Part shown: positions 9,700 through 19,381 of the stretch, in pieces
How the letters are laid out: every line of letters begins with the position of its first letter
How positions within the stretch are numbered: position 1 is the stretch's first letter
Assembly (NCBI GenBank): GCA_963559605.1
Contig: CAUWLL010000008.1
Location: forward strand, 1 to 64,000
From: Dorea_D sp963559605
GTDB lineage: Bacteria; Bacillota; Clostridia; Lachnospirales; Lachnospiraceae
Direction of reading: 5' to 3'
DNA: 64,000 bases
Made by a program: the position numbers and the translations under genes
The notes under the pieces: model-generated
Database searches by the model: none
Told to the model about the DNA's origin: nothing
Seen by the model: the letters and a program-made list of their open reading frames with translations, nothing else

Positions 9700-10563
9700 T
9701 TATACCTGTTCCCGCAGAAACTCTAAGAACCTGCCAACGCCTCCGCCTGTTATTTTCACACCGTCCGGTCTCGCCCCCGGAACATCCGACACGTCAAAAA
9801 AGTCTCCCTCTTTTGTCTTGTCTGTATACATAAAACTGTCACTGCCGAAAATACCTGCTTCGATTCCTACGTATTCGTCGCCCCAATAGCAACATTCCTC
9901 TGCCCGGATGTCCGTTGCAGTACAAAGCTCACCCAAAATAACATCCACATTACTGCTCTTATTCGAAATTCCGACTTCCAGATATTTTGCATCACAGGTA
10001 GGCATCACTTTGATTCCGTAACGCTCACCGATAGAGACAGACAGATCGATCAGTCCCTGTAACCCGTCTTTCATACCATGCGCCTTTAACTCCGATTTCA
10101 GCATGTCCAGTTCATTTTCCTGCATAAACAAATTCTCGCCACGATTGTTATACACCATGAGATCTATTTTACAGTAGTTCGGTCTGCTAAATACAATGTC
10201 CGTATCAAAATCATACGTTTCTTTTAACTCCTGATGGATTTCAAAACAAATTTGATGGATCTTCAAAAGTTCCTTTTTCTCAGGGATCTCATGATGGAAA
10301 ACATAGGGCTTCCCATCTTTGAAGCAATAATTGTAGGCGCCTCGTCCCAGCCCCAAATAAAGATTAGACAACTGCTTCTGCGTAAAATAAGTTTCTATTT
10401 TCCCTCCGGCAATATTATCAATGGTAGTTCCACTGATGATCGCCAGTTTTATTCCCTGCTCCAGTAACGGTTTCATTGCAGCCACCGCTTCATCCACCGG
10501 GGCTTTTCTTGACATTACCGCTGTTCCGTCCCAATCAAAAAAAATCGCTTTATATTTTTTCAA
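9700..10563 (-). CDS. HAD family phosphatase with large cap
   Basis: A 287-residue haloacid-dehalogenase-fold hydrolase, probably a sugar-phosphate phosphatase. The nucleophile motif DWDGT is at residues 10-14, the second motif is in IISGT, and the acidic metal motif is in YWGDEYVGIEA near residue 240. The long insert between the second and last motifs fits the C2 (Cof/HAD-IIB) cap. It is not the 220-residue beta-phosphoglucomutase type often found with GH65 enzymes. It starts with TTG behind AGGAGG and overlaps the GH65 gene by 14 bases, so the two are translationally coupled. The substrate is unknown; a hexose phosphate formed from the GH65 reaction is a guess. Confidence 0.8.
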   Translation of the reverse strand: MKKYKAIFFDWDGTAVMSRKAPVDEAVAAMKPLLEQGIKLAIISGTTIDNIAGGKIETYFTQKQLSNLYLGLGRGAYNYCFKDGKPYVFHHEIPEKKELLKIHQICFEIHQELKETYDFDTDIVFSRPNYCKIDLMVYNNRGENLFMQENELDMLKSELKAHGMKDGLQGLIDLSVSIGERYGIKVMPTCDAKYLEVGISNKSSNVDVILGELCTATDIRAEECCYWGDEYVGIEAGIFGSDSFMYTDKTKEGDFFDVSDVPGARPDGVKITGGGVGRFLEFLREQV

Positions 10564-12901
10564 TGTATCTGCCTCCTTTTTCTTCGATCACCGCTTCCTT
10601 CTTTCCGATATAGAAGCAAATCCCTTCTCCTTCTTCCAACAGGAACTCTGCCTGTCCCTTTGTAACATTTACCTTCAGCAGATTTCCACGGAAACATATC
10701 TTAAAAGAATACTCATCCCAGTTGTCCGGAAGCCACGGCTTGAACCGCAGCATCGACTGCTGGCAACGGACTCCGGCAAAACCGTTGACGATCGCCTGCC
10801 ATGTCCCCGCCATGTTTGCCGCATGGATTCCGGCGTAGAAATTGTTGTGATGGTCATCCAGATCCATTCTCGCAGATTCTGCAAAATACCTGTACGCCTC
10901 CTCATAGTATCCGATGTCACACGCGACAATCCCAAAAATACAGGTGGATAAAGAAGAATGGTGCAGCGTTACTTCCTGATAAAAATCATAGTTCCGCCGA
11001 AGCTCTTCTTCCTCGAACAGGTTGCTGTGCAGATACATGCCTAATACAGCGTCTGCCTGTTTGGACATCCGATGTCTCATAATAAATAACGGATGATAGT
11101 TCTCATATAACCACGCCCGCTTCTCCTCCGGTATTTTGGACTCATCCCATGGTTTGCGCATCATAAAGCCATCGTCCAAAGGATAAACCCGACGTTTTTC
11201 ATCATACGGAAAATACATGTTCTCAATGATACGCTCCCAAAGTTCCGGTTCATCCAGAGAAAAATCCAGCTTTTCTTTTAATTTTTCCAATGTGTCCGGC
11301 TCCTCTTTGGAGAGATATTTAACCGCTCCTGCCGCGTCCCTCAGGTTCTCTCTCGCCATCAGATTGGTATAGAAATTATTATCCACCAACACATTGTATT
11401 CATCCGGTCCCGTCACACTACAGATGCAGTATTTTCCGCCTTTACTTTCCGCGAAACTTCCTACATCTGCCCATACCCTTGCAGTTTCAATCAGGATTTC
11501 CGCTCCTTTGTCTTTTAAATACTCGGTATCCCCCGTTGTCTGCAAATAGAGAGACAAGGCATAGGCAATGTCTGCATTAATGTGATACTGGGCAGTTCCA
11601 AGCGGATAGTACGTAGACGCTTCTTCTCCGTTGATCGTTCTCCACGGATATAAAGCCCCTTTCTCATGTCCCAGAATCCTCGCCCGCGCCCTTGCCTGCT
11701 CCAAAGTGCCGTACCGATAATCCAGCAGTTTCTTTGCCACCTCCGGTTCTGTATAGGCAAATACCGGCAGCACGTACATCTCTGTATCCCAGAAATAATG
11801 TCCTTCATAGCCTTCTCCCGAAAGCCCTTTCGCACCCATCCCGGTTTTTCCGTCTCTTCCTGCCGATTGCAGGATATGGAAAAGATTGAAACGGATTCCT
11901 TGCTGCAGTGACGCACTGTCTTTTCCCCGGATCTCTATATCTGCCACATTCCAGAATTTCCGCATATAGTCTTTCTGCGCCTGCTCTAATCGGCAGTACC
12001 CTTTCTGCGCCGCCTGCTTTAAAGTATCTCTCACAAACCCTTCCAACTTTTCTGCTTCCATATCCAGACCGGTAGAATAACAGATCATTTTTTCCAGCGT
12101 GATCTTCTCTCCTTCGCAGCCGGAAACATGCAGTGTAAGCGCCGCGTCCAGTTCTCCCGTTTCTGTCTTTGCATACTTCATCGCTGTTTCCGGGAATACA
12201 CTGTGGACGCTTCCACACGCCACAACCAGTCTGCTGGTTTCCGTAATCCCCTGATAAAAGAACCCTTTTTCATCTCCCACCAAAGATAACGGTTCCAATT
12301 TTCTGCCAAACGGTCCATAGTCCACGATAGGGTTCGTCTTTCTCGTATGGTTCTCCACATCTGCCTGAAGTCTCGAAACAAAAGTAATGTCTCCTGAAAA
12401 GTTCATCGGAGTAATCTCATAAGAAATGCTCATAATATTCTTCATTTCAAAAGAAACCAGTCTTTTAATTACAATTTTGACCTTCTTCCCTGCCGGGGAA
12501 CACCACACCATCTCCCGGCTCAAGACACCGTCTTTCATATGAAGAGTTCTCTTGTATTCTTCCATGGTTCCTGTCTCCATGTCGAATACCTCCTCGCCTA
12601 TATAAACCCTCGTCTCTTTTAAATTCGGAAGATTCAATAAGGACTGGCTGAGAAGAGGAGAACCAAAATTCGCTTCCCCGTAACGGATCTTCTCGCTCTC
12701 ATAAAATCCGTTGACAAAATTCCCCTCTAATCCGGTATCAATATCAAAGTCATAGGCTTCCTCGTAAGTTCCTCTCGTCCCGATATAACCGTTGGATAAA
12801 GAGAATGTCGTTTCGTTCCGGTAATTATTTTTTCTGTCAAACCGAGTTTCCGTAATCTCCCATTCTTGAATCGGATAAATCGCTTTTTTATCTAATCTCA
12901 T
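10550..12901 (-). CDS. Glycoside hydrolase family 65 disaccharide phosphorylase
   Basis: A 783-residue cytoplasmic enzyme of the maltose/kojibiose/trehalose phosphorylase family, which splits alpha-linked glucose disaccharides with phosphate into beta-glucose 1-phosphate and a sugar. The N-terminal beta-sandwich is at about residues 1-270, the (alpha/alpha)6 catalytic barrel at about 320-700 and a short C-terminal sheet domain follows. The catalytic acid is the Glu of VTGPDEYNVLVDNN, and the phosphate-site motif SKQADAVLGMYL is present. No signal peptide, as expected behind an ABC importer. The linkage used cannot be read from the sequence by eye. It is in one operon with the importer, PIG-L and YesL genes. 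Confidence 0.92.
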   Translation of the reverse strand: MRLDKKAIYPIQEWEITETRFDRKNNYRNETTFSLSNGYIGTRGTYEEAYDFDIDTGLEGNFVNGFYESEKIRYGEANFGSPLLSQSLLNLPNLKETRVYIGEEVFDMETGTMEEYKRTLHMKDGVLSREMVWCSPAGKKVKIVIKRLVSFEMKNIMSISYEITPMNFSGDITFVSRLQADVENHTRKTNPIVDYGPFGRKLEPLSLVGDEKGFFYQGITETSRLVVACGSVHSVFPETAMKYAKTETGELDAALTLHVSGCEGEKITLEKMICYSTGLDMEAEKLEGFVRDTLKQAAQKGYCRLEQAQKDYMRKFWNVADIEIRGKDSASLQQGIRFNLFHILQSAGRDGKTGMGAKGLSGEGYEGHYFWDTEMYVLPVFAYTEPEVAKKLLDYRYGTLEQARARARILGHEKGALYPWRTINGEEASTYYPLGTAQYHINADIAYALSLYLQTTGDTEYLKDKGAEILIETARVWADVGSFAESKGGKYCICSVTGPDEYNVLVDNNFYTNLMARENLRDAAGAVKYLSKEEPDTLEKLKEKLDFSLDEPELWERIIENMYFPYDEKRRVYPLDDGFMMRKPWDESKIPEEKRAWLYENYHPLFIMRHRMSKQADAVLGMYLHSNLFEEEELRRNYDFYQEVTLHHSSLSTCIFGIVACDIGYYEEAYRYFAESARMDLDDHHNNFYAGIHAANMAGTWQAIVNGFAGVRCQQSMLRFKPWLPDNWDEYSFKICFRGNLLKVNVTKGQAEFLLEEGEGICFYIGKKEAVIEEKGGRYIEKI

Positions 12902-12918
12902 GTGTCACTCCTCTTTCT

Positions 12919-13560
12919 TTATACATATTTCAAATTTTCGTATTTCCGGTAAGCTCTTTTATATATGTAAGTGTTCAGATACCCCGGCAGCGAAATGCCA
13001 AACAACAACAGCAGCGGCAGTAAAGACGCTGTGATCTTAACAGGAAGAAAACCCAGACACATCCAGGGGATTAAATTTACAGCTGCCAGTACAACAAACC
13101 AATGAAAACTTCCCGCCGTAATATAGACTGCATTCTTCACCGCCTCCTTAAACTCGCTTCCAAACCATACCAGCAATGACGGACTCCATATCGCAAGGCC
13201 CGTAACCACAATAAAGCCGGTAACATAAACCACTCGGAAGAAAGGCTGTACACCCGGATCCATAAATGAGATCCCCTGATACCCCCACCACATAACAAGC
13301 GCTGTGGATACCACTCCGAGCTCCAGCAAGACTCCTTTTTTCAGACAGCTCCGATAATAACCGAAGAATGCGGCAACAAGCTTTCTGTTTTTTCCTTCGC
13401 TTATTTCACGCAAAACTCCGTATAAGGCACAGACAGATGCTCCCACCGTCAGGAGAGGTGCGCACCCTAAAAGGAACAAGATATTGAGGCACATCAAATC
13501 TCCGGCTCTTCCCATTATTCGGAAAAATATATTCTCTCCGTTAAAAACTTGTTTCAGCAT
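12919..13560 (-). CDS. YesL family (DUF624) membrane protein
   Basis: A 213-residue membrane protein with about five hydrophobic segments (near residues 20-45, 72-92, 105-130, 145-165 and 170-190). YesL-like proteins are commonly encoded beside YesMN-controlled sugar importers, but their function is not established. The gene lies 6 bases after the PIG-L stop and 17 bases before GH65, so it belongs to the operon. The ribosome site (CGGTGAT) is weak, suggesting translation coupled to the gene before it. Confidence 0.8.
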   Translation of the reverse strand: MLKQVFNGENIFFRIMGRAGDLMCLNILFLLGCAPLLTVGASVCALYGVLREISEGKNRKLVAAFFGYYRSCLKKGVLLELGVVSTALVMWWGYQGISFMDPGVQPFFRVVYVTGFIVVTGLAIWSPSLLVWFGSEFKEAVKNAVYITAGSFHWFVVLAAVNLIPWMCLGFLPVKITASLLPLLLLFGISLPGYLNTYIYKRAYRKYENLKYV

Positions 13561-13566
13561 TTTTGA

Positions 13567-14427
13567 TCACCGTACTTTCCAAAAGATTTCTTCATCTTTA
13601 ATAAAGGACATTAAAAACTCATACGCGTTTGGCTCCAGAGCGGTTACATATTTTTTAAGCGCCCTGTATTTTATATTGGCATCTCCTCGGCCGGTTTGCA
13701 TTTCCTCCGGAAGCTCCAGCACGATCCTTGAACTCCAGTCCAACCCTTCCTGATCCTCAATCCCCTCCGGACAGTCAAACCACTTGCTGTCACGCGACGG
13801 CCAATGTTCATCGCCTGCGCATGAATGCACAAGACCACAATAAACCGATGGTTCGTATATTTCCCTCATTTTTATGTCGTCCACAATTTCATACACAAAC
13901 TTACAGAGCGCTGAATGATCCCCGTGCATGTCATACTCCGACGTCGTAAAAATATTCTGCGGTTTCTTTTCTTCTATCAACTGCCGTAAGTCACTCTTAC
14001 ACATATCCCGTGTATAAGCGGCATGACAATTATATTTTTCTAAATGAAACTCCGGCATAGTCTCCAAAGAATAAGTTTTATCAGAGCAAGAGGACGCAAA
14101 CACTTTCTGCCCGTCCTCAGCCTCATACAAGTGTGTCAAAAAACTGTCTTTCGGATCCATGCCCGTATCTGCATACCCCATAAATCGAAGTTGTTCTTTC
14201 TGGATTCCCAGAACTTTCATTCCTTCTATCGTTTCCAGAAGACGCACATACCCTTTGGAATGATCCGGGCAATCACAATCTCCGTTTGTCACCATTACAA
14301 CCGTTACCGGAACTTCTAATTCGGCGAGAATATAAAGCACTCCTGCTGTCATCAGTACCTCATCATCCTGATGAGGTACTATGACCATGGTACTTCCAAA
14401 GTCTTTCGTTATTTGCAGTTTTTCCAT
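13567..14427 (-). CDS. PIG-L family deacetylase
   Basis: A 286-residue zinc-dependent deacetylase of the GlcNAc-PI/BshB superfamily, which removes N-acetyl groups from sugars or sugar conjugates. The metal motif PHQDDE is at residues 18-23 (usually PHPDDE), and the second motif HGDHSALCKFV is near residue 170. No signal peptide. Placed between importer permeases and a GH65 phosphorylase, it suggests that the imported sugar carries an acetyl or acylamino group that is removed in the cytoplasm. That is inference from context. The start has AAAGGA upstream. Confidence 0.85.
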   Translation of the reverse strand: MEKLQITKDFGSTMVIVPHQDDEVLMTAGVLYILAELEVPVTVVMVTNGDCDCPDHSKGYVRLLETIEGMKVLGIQKEQLRFMGYADTGMDPKDSFLTHLYEAEDGQKVFASSCSDKTYSLETMPEFHLEKYNCHAAYTRDMCKSDLRQLIEEKKPQNIFTTSEYDMHGDHSALCKFVYEIVDDIKMREIYEPSVYCGLVHSCAGDEHWPSRDSKWFDCPEGIEDQEGLDWSSRIVLELPEEMQTGRGDANIKYRALKKYVTALEPNAYEFLMSFIKDEEIFWKVR

Positions 14428-14430
14428 GGA

Positions 14431-15261
14431 TTATCCTTTCACAGCTCCGGCGGCAACACCTGCTATAATGTATTTCTGCATGAATATGTAGAAAATCATC
14501 AACGGCGCCACGCCTAACATCAACATCGGGAACAACGCCGTCCAGTCTGTCGCGAACTGTCCGATATTTCTGGTCACTTCCTGTAAAATAACGTCATTTT
14601 CACGGCTCTGCAAGAATAAGAGCGGCGTCATAAATTCATTCCACACATTCAGAGTTACAATGATCACTACTGTAGAAATAACCGGTTTTAGCAACGGAAG
14701 CACAATGGTAAAGAAGCGTCTGAAAACAGAACATCCGTCTATGGACGCAGCCTCTTCCAGCTCTTTCGGTATAGTAGATTCAATAAATTCTTTAAACAGG
14801 AACACTGCCTGCGGCGTATTGATCGCCACATCAACCAGCACTACCGCCCACAACGTATTCATCAATCCCAGACTTTTTACAATTTTATATAAGCTGACAA
14901 TATTCATCTGGAAGGGAACAATAAGCCCCGCCAGAAACAAGAGGAACATCCCCACTCCGATTCTGGACTTCGTACGCGCCAATGCGTATCCTGCCATAGA
15001 TCCTAAAATAATGATCAGCAAAACCGCCGATGCCGTAATGAAAAACGTATTTCCAAATGCTCTCGGAAATTCCATATTCGTCCATGCTTCCGCATAATTC
15101 TCCAGCTGCAAAACCTTCGGAAGCCCCAGCGGGTGGGCGGTTGCTTCCTGCGGATTTTTCAATGTTGTTACGATCAGATAGTAGATCGGAATAAACCAGA
15201 TGATCGCAATGATGATCATAATTATTTCTGTAATCGTCAAATTTCTTTTTGCTTTTCTCAT
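14431..15261 (-). CDS. Sugar ABC transporter permease, MalG/UgpE type
   Basis: A 276-residue inner-membrane permease with six hydrophobic segments. The EAA loop EAASIDGCSVFRRFF near residue 185 contacts the ATPase. It is the second permease of a family 1 carbohydrate importer and overlaps the preceding permease gene by four bases (ATGA). No ATPase is encoded in the operon. In Firmicutes such systems share a single MsmX/UgpC-type ATPase encoded elsewhere. Confidence 0.94.
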   Translation of the reverse strand: MRKAKRNLTITEIIMIIIAIIWFIPIYYLIVTTLKNPQEATAHPLGLPKVLQLENYAEAWTNMEFPRAFGNTFFITASAVLLIIILGSMAGYALARTKSRIGVGMFLLFLAGLIVPFQMNIVSLYKIVKSLGLMNTLWAVVLVDVAINTPQAVFLFKEFIESTIPKELEEAASIDGCSVFRRFFTIVLPLLKPVISTVVIIVTLNVWNEFMTPLLFLQSRENDVILQEVTRNIGQFATDWTALFPMLMLGVAPLMIFYIFMQKYIIAGVAAGAVKG

Positions 15262-16157
15262 TGTATCGCGTCACTCCATTTCCCCATTAGTTTTGTGACA
15301 ACCGCACTGATCAGCAGAACAATCACAAAGAAACATACGCCAAATGCTGCACCCGTACTGTAAAATCCATCGGAAATTCCTTTTTTCATCATAACCATCA
15401 TTACTGTCTGGGTTGCATCTCCCGGTCCCCCGGATGTCATAGAATATATAATATCGAAAACCTTCATACCGCCGATCAGACCGGTTACGACAACGATCTT
15501 CACTGACGGGCACATCAGTGGCAGCGTCACATAGAAAAATTTCTGCAATCCGCTTGCTCCATCGATTTCAGCCGCTTCATAGAGATCCGGTGAAATACTC
15601 TGCAAGTTCGCCAGATATATGACCATTGCCCAGCCTGTCCACTGCCAGATCTGCGTCAATACAACAGAATACAACGCATTAGAAGCAGTAAAGAAGTTTA
15701 CAGTGTCCATGCCCAGCTGATGCAAAAGATTGTTGATCAGTCCAAAATCCGAAGAGGACATGATAAAATTCCACAAATATCCTATGATCAAGGAACTGAA
15801 CACTGCCGGAAAGAAAAATACCGCGCGCAGCAGATTTCTTGTTTTTAATTTTTTGTTCAGCACTACCGCCAGAGGCAGACCGAAGATTGTCTGAAAGCCT
15901 GTCAATAATATGGCGTATATTACAGAATTTTTGATCGCCGTAAGCATTACCGGCGTTTCAAATACCTTAAAATAATTTTTCAGTCCCACAAAAGATAAAT
16001 GGATCGGATTCATATCCGTATAATCTGTGAAACTATAGTAAATCGTGTACAAAAACGGCGTGATGCTGAACAACACGTACACGATCAATGCCGGAAGGAT
16101 AAACAGCAGAAAATACTTCCCCAATTCTCCCGTTTTTAATTTCTTAGTCTTTGTCAT
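15258..16157 (-). CDS. Sugar ABC transporter permease, MalF/UgpA type
   Basis: A 299-residue inner-membrane permease with six hydrophobic segments, the first at about residues 15-37. The EAA loop EAAEIDGASGLQKFF lies near residue 200. It pairs with the MalG-type permease it overlaps and with the binding protein encoded upstream. Ribosome site GAGGGCAAGAG ahead of the ATG. Confidence 0.94.
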   Translation of the reverse strand: MTKTKKLKTGELGKYFLLFILPALIVYVLFSITPFLYTIYYSFTDYTDMNPIHLSFVGLKNYFKVFETPVMLTAIKNSVIYAILLTGFQTIFGLPLAVVLNKKLKTRNLLRAVFFFPAVFSSLIIGYLWNFIMSSSDFGLINNLLHQLGMDTVNFFTASNALYSVVLTQIWQWTGWAMVIYLANLQSISPDLYEAAEIDGASGLQKFFYVTLPLMCPSVKIVVVTGLIGGMKVFDIIYSMTSGGPGDATQTVMMVMMKKGISDGFYSTGAAFGVCFFVIVLLISAVVTKLMGKWSDAIQ

Positions 16158-16174
16158 CTCTTGCCCTCCTCAAA

Positions 16175-16231
16175 AGGAAAAGATGTCCCTGCACCTTATT
16201 TCACATTACCGGCGCGAGAGACATCTTTCCT
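16175..16231 (-). promoter_or_regulatory. Stem-loop between binding-protein and permease genes
   Basis: AGGAAA-A-GATGTC pairs with GACATCTTTCCT (one bulged A) over a loop of about 30 bases, directly after the binding-protein stop. There is no U-run. Such stems commonly protect the upstream mRNA end so that more binding protein than permease is made; that role is inferred. Confidence 0.6.
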
Positions 16232-16240
16232 CAACACGTA

Positions 16241-17503
16241 TTACTTTTCAAGCAATTCTTTTACGGATGTGTCAACATTCTTCAATGTCTGGCTCAGATC
16301 CTGCTCGCCTAAAAGATAAGACTGCAATTCTGTTCCATAAGTTTCATGAGCGCTTGCCGCATCGCCCCATTCGTTCCATGGGCAATACACATTTCCGGCA
16401 GCCAGCGCTTTCGAAGCACTGCTGTATTCCTGCGGAAGTTCAAATTCTGCGCCTTCAAGATAAGAAGAGCCACCCTGGTTATCCTGCCAGAACGCTTTCT
16501 GACCTTCTACCGTAGATAACGCCTCTACAACCTTCATAGCAGCCTCTTTGTTCTTGGAGGACTCATTGACCGCTACGCCGCATCCGGGACCTCCGATCAA
16601 CCATCCGTCACTTGCTTCACTTCCGTAGAACGGCATCATATCAATCTGAAGCTCTGGATTTTTCTCTTTGATCGTTTCTAAATCCCACGGACCGGAACAG
16701 AACATTGCCGCTTTTCCTGTAGCAAACTCTTCCAGTGCCTGATCGTGATCGATACCTGTCATATCAGTCGTGTAAACACCTTCCTCGATCATAGCAGACC
16801 ACTTTTCAAGATATGGATTCCATGTTCCGTCCAGTGTCGCTTTGCCGTCACGGTAGTCTGTTCCGAAAGCTTTTCCCTTTTCTGTTGAAAGATAATCGGC
16901 AGTAACGAATGCCATAGAGTTTTTCAGCATCGGTTCCCAAGACTTCAATCCTGCTGCCAGCGGTTTGATCCCAAGCTCTTTGAATTTTTTACAAACCTTT
17001 AAGTACTCGTCAAAAGTGGTAGGAAGCGCAATTTTATTTTCCTCAAACATTTGCTTATTAAAATAAATTCCTTCAAACCAGCTGATGCCCGGAACCGCAT
17101 ACACATTACCGTCATAGCTGTATACACTTGTACCTGCCTCCGAATATTTTGCTCCCAGATCATTTAGCTTTGCCAAATACCCTAATTTTGCATGTTTCAG
17201 AGCAGACGCCGGAGACTCACAGATAATATCCGGTCCCTCTTCGGCAGAAAGCTGTGTATCAACCACAGTGTCGTAATTGGAGTTGTCAATGAACTGATAT
17301 TCAATCTCAACATCCGGCACTGCTTTTTCCAGATAGTCTAATAACGTTTTCACAGTATCCTCACTGTTCCAATAAGTCATTCTGATCTTCGTCTTTCCAT
17401 CTTCTGTTTTCTCCGGCTCTGCGTCGGAAGATTTTCCACAGCCGGCAACCATGCCTGCTACCATGGTCATACATAACAACATACTTACAATTTTCTTTTT
17501 CAT
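16241..17503 (-). CDS. Sugar ABC transporter substrate-binding lipoprotein (family 1)
   Basis: A 420-residue extracellular binding protein anchored as a lipoprotein. The signal peptide ends in the lipobox VAGC, with Cys 22 as the lipidated residue. The mature part has the usual family 1 features, such as PDIICE near residue 90, the GKAAMFCSGPWDL stretch and a C-terminal helix. Ligand unknown; the downstream GH65, PIG-L and HAD genes suggest a glucose-containing oligosaccharide. A TATAAT at 17535-17540 could be its -10 box, but no good -35 is seen, as expected for an activator-dependent promoter. The YesMN pair just upstream is the likely activator. Confidence 0.93.
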   Translation of the reverse strand: MKKKIVSMLLCMTMVAGMVAGCGKSSDAEPEKTEDGKTKIRMTYWNSEDTVKTLLDYLEKAVPDVEIEYQFIDNSNYDTVVDTQLSAEEGPDIICESPASALKHAKLGYLAKLNDLGAKYSEAGTSVYSYDGNVYAVPGISWFEGIYFNKQMFEENKIALPTTFDEYLKVCKKFKELGIKPLAAGLKSWEPMLKNSMAFVTADYLSTEKGKAFGTDYRDGKATLDGTWNPYLEKWSAMIEEGVYTTDMTGIDHDQALEEFATGKAAMFCSGPWDLETIKEKNPELQIDMMPFYGSEASDGWLIGGPGCGVAVNESSKNKEAAMKVVEALSTVEGQKAFWQDNQGGSSYLEGAEFELPQEYSSASKALAAGNVYCPWNEWGDAASAHETYGTELQSYLLGEQDLSQTLKNVDTSVKELLEK

Positions 17504-17600
17504 GTGTGTTGTACCTCCTCTTTTCTATGTCTCAATTATAAGGGACAGCTATCGTAATAAAAATTGTATATTTTTTTGATTCCTAACACTTTTTTAAGAA

Positions 17601-17650
17601 AAAGAAAAGAAACTGTCACATAAGCACACATTGTGCACTGTACAGTTTCT
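17601..17650 (-). terminator. Terminator after the YesM-like kinase gene
   Basis: AGAAACTGT and ACAGTTTCT pair around an inner GCACA/TGTGC stem, followed on the minus strand by a T-rich run (TTTTCTTTTTC). It separates the two-component genes from the sugar operon they probably control. Confidence 0.8.
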
Positions 17651-17656
17651 CTCAAA

Positions 17657-19381
17657 CTATTTTGCATCTTTCATCGTATCTTTCAGCCTGATCGTAAAGC
17701 ATACCAGCCCCTCCGCCGTCACATCCCCGAACAGACCGCAGGCTTCATCGTCATAATACATCCGTATCCTTTCCTGAATATTGTGGATACCATATCCGCC
17801 TTTGGGCACAGTTTTTATCCTATTTATTTCTTCCGGCTGTAAAGACGGACCATTGTTATAAACCTTAAAGATCAAGAACTGCTCCTCGCGATAATATTCT
17901 ATTTTCACATAGCCCCTGACGCCGGGCTTACATTCATCGACTCCGTGGCAGACAGCGTTTTCTACCACAGGCTGTAACAGGAAATTCGGCATATTCAATT
18001 GCTGCCCCTCTTCCGAAACAGCATACTCCACATCAAAACTATTATCATGGGAATTTGCCTGTATTTCCAAATATGCCTTTATATTTTCGAGCTCATTTTT
18101 GACAATGGTTATCTGCTCTCCTCCGTTTAATGCCGTCCGGTAAAACTTCGCCAGAAGACCTGTAATGTTAGCAATGTCCTCTTGATCCGCCCGTATCGCT
18201 TTCCACTTAATACTGGAAAGGCAGTTGTACAAAAAATGCGGATTGATCATAGCCTGTAGGGCTTTCAGTTCTTCCGCCCGCTTTTCCATACCTAACCGAT
18301 ACGTTTCATCCATCATATGATTGATCTTCCGGCACATATCCGCAAAGCTATTCGATACAATCCCGATTTCATCTGCATAGTCCATATTAAACGGAACGTC
18401 AAATTCTCCCCTGCTGACTTTCTCCGCATAATTTTTAAGTTTCAGAATGCGGGCGCTCAACAATCGAGACATAAAATTGATCAGCACGGTAACCAGAACC
18501 AGACACACGCCTGCCACCAACGCGGTTGTCGCCAAGATCTGCTTCACTTCTCCTGTGATTTCCTGCTTATCTAAAAAATAAAACAACCTCCATCCATTTC
18601 CCAGTTCTTCGGAAGCTGCCAGCATATAGCCCCTTCCTTCTTTAAATGTCTCTATATTCCCGGACTTGATCTCTTCTTCGATTTCTTTTTGTAAATATCC
18701 GTTAGAAATCGACCGTTTCCCAACAATCTTTCCTTCGCGGTCCACAAGTATGACTCCGTTGTTATGAAATTCCGACGTATAAATCGACGCAATAAAATTC
18801 TCCGGGAACACCTCCAACTTCATTACGCCAATCGGTTTTGACGAAGTGTCCGCATCCAACACCATCCGCAGCGCGTAGATTCTGTCATCCTCATATACCC
18901 AGTGCGTTTTATAATCTTTTCTGTGCGCATCGTACCAGCTTTGCACTTCTGAGTCTCGGAGCGGTTTTAAAAAGTCTCCGATGGGACGTTTGATATAAGG
19001 CGAAAAAATTTCTATTCCTTTCAGGTTATCATCGCTGGTTATGAAATACCAGAATGCAGGCTCTACCGAAACATTCAATTCCTTTACCAATCCCCCCACA
19101 TCCTCCGAGCCTGTCTCCAGCCGTTCTCGAAGCCTTGCGTTATAAGACAGATATTTGATATTGTCGTTTTCCCGCCGGATATTATTTTCCAAACTGTATG
19201 TAATAGAAGAAACGTTTCCCTCCATCGTATGACGCGTCTGATCGATCAGCTTCGTTTTTGATATATGATAGGAATATATCCCCAGAACGATGATTGGAAA
19301 TAACACAAGTATCAGGTAACTGATCACTAATTTCTTTTTAATAGATGCTGTTTTGTAATACCAGTTAAATAGTTTTCTCAT
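17657..19381 (-). CDS. YesM-type sensor histidine kinase
   Basis: A 574-residue membrane kinase with the normal YesM plan. It has a membrane helix at about residues 19-38, a 240-residue extracellular Cache-like sensor region, and a second membrane helix at about 285-305. HAMP follows, then the phospho-acceptor box with INPHFLYN near residue 380, then the ATP domain with VENAVCHGVD and GGYGIHNIQERI. It overlaps the response regulator gene by four bases (ATGA) and lies upstream of a sugar importer operon, so the likely signal is an extracellular sugar or its binding protein. Sensor kinases of this class phosphorylate the YesN partner. Confidence 0.95.
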   Translation of the reverse strand: MRKLFNWYYKTASIKKKLVISYLILVLFPIIVLGIYSYHISKTKLIDQTRHTMEGNVSSITYSLENNIRRENDNIKYLSYNARLRERLETGSEDVGGLVKELNVSVEPAFWYFITSDDNLKGIEIFSPYIKRPIGDFLKPLRDSEVQSWYDAHRKDYKTHWVYEDDRIYALRMVLDADTSSKPIGVMKLEVFPENFIASIYTSEFHNNGVILVDREGKIVGKRSISNGYLQKEIEEEIKSGNIETFKEGRGYMLAASEELGNGWRLFYFLDKQEITGEVKQILATTALVAGVCLVLVTVLINFMSRLLSARILKLKNYAEKVSRGEFDVPFNMDYADEIGIVSNSFADMCRKINHMMDETYRLGMEKRAEELKALQAMINPHFLYNCLSSIKWKAIRADQEDIANITGLLAKFYRTALNGGEQITIVKNELENIKAYLEIQANSHDNSFDVEYAVSEEGQQLNMPNFLLQPVVENAVCHGVDECKPGVRGYVKIEYYREEQFLIFKVYNNGPSLQPEEINRIKTVPKGGYGIHNIQERIRMYYDDEACGLFGDVTAEGLVCFTIRLKDTMKDAK

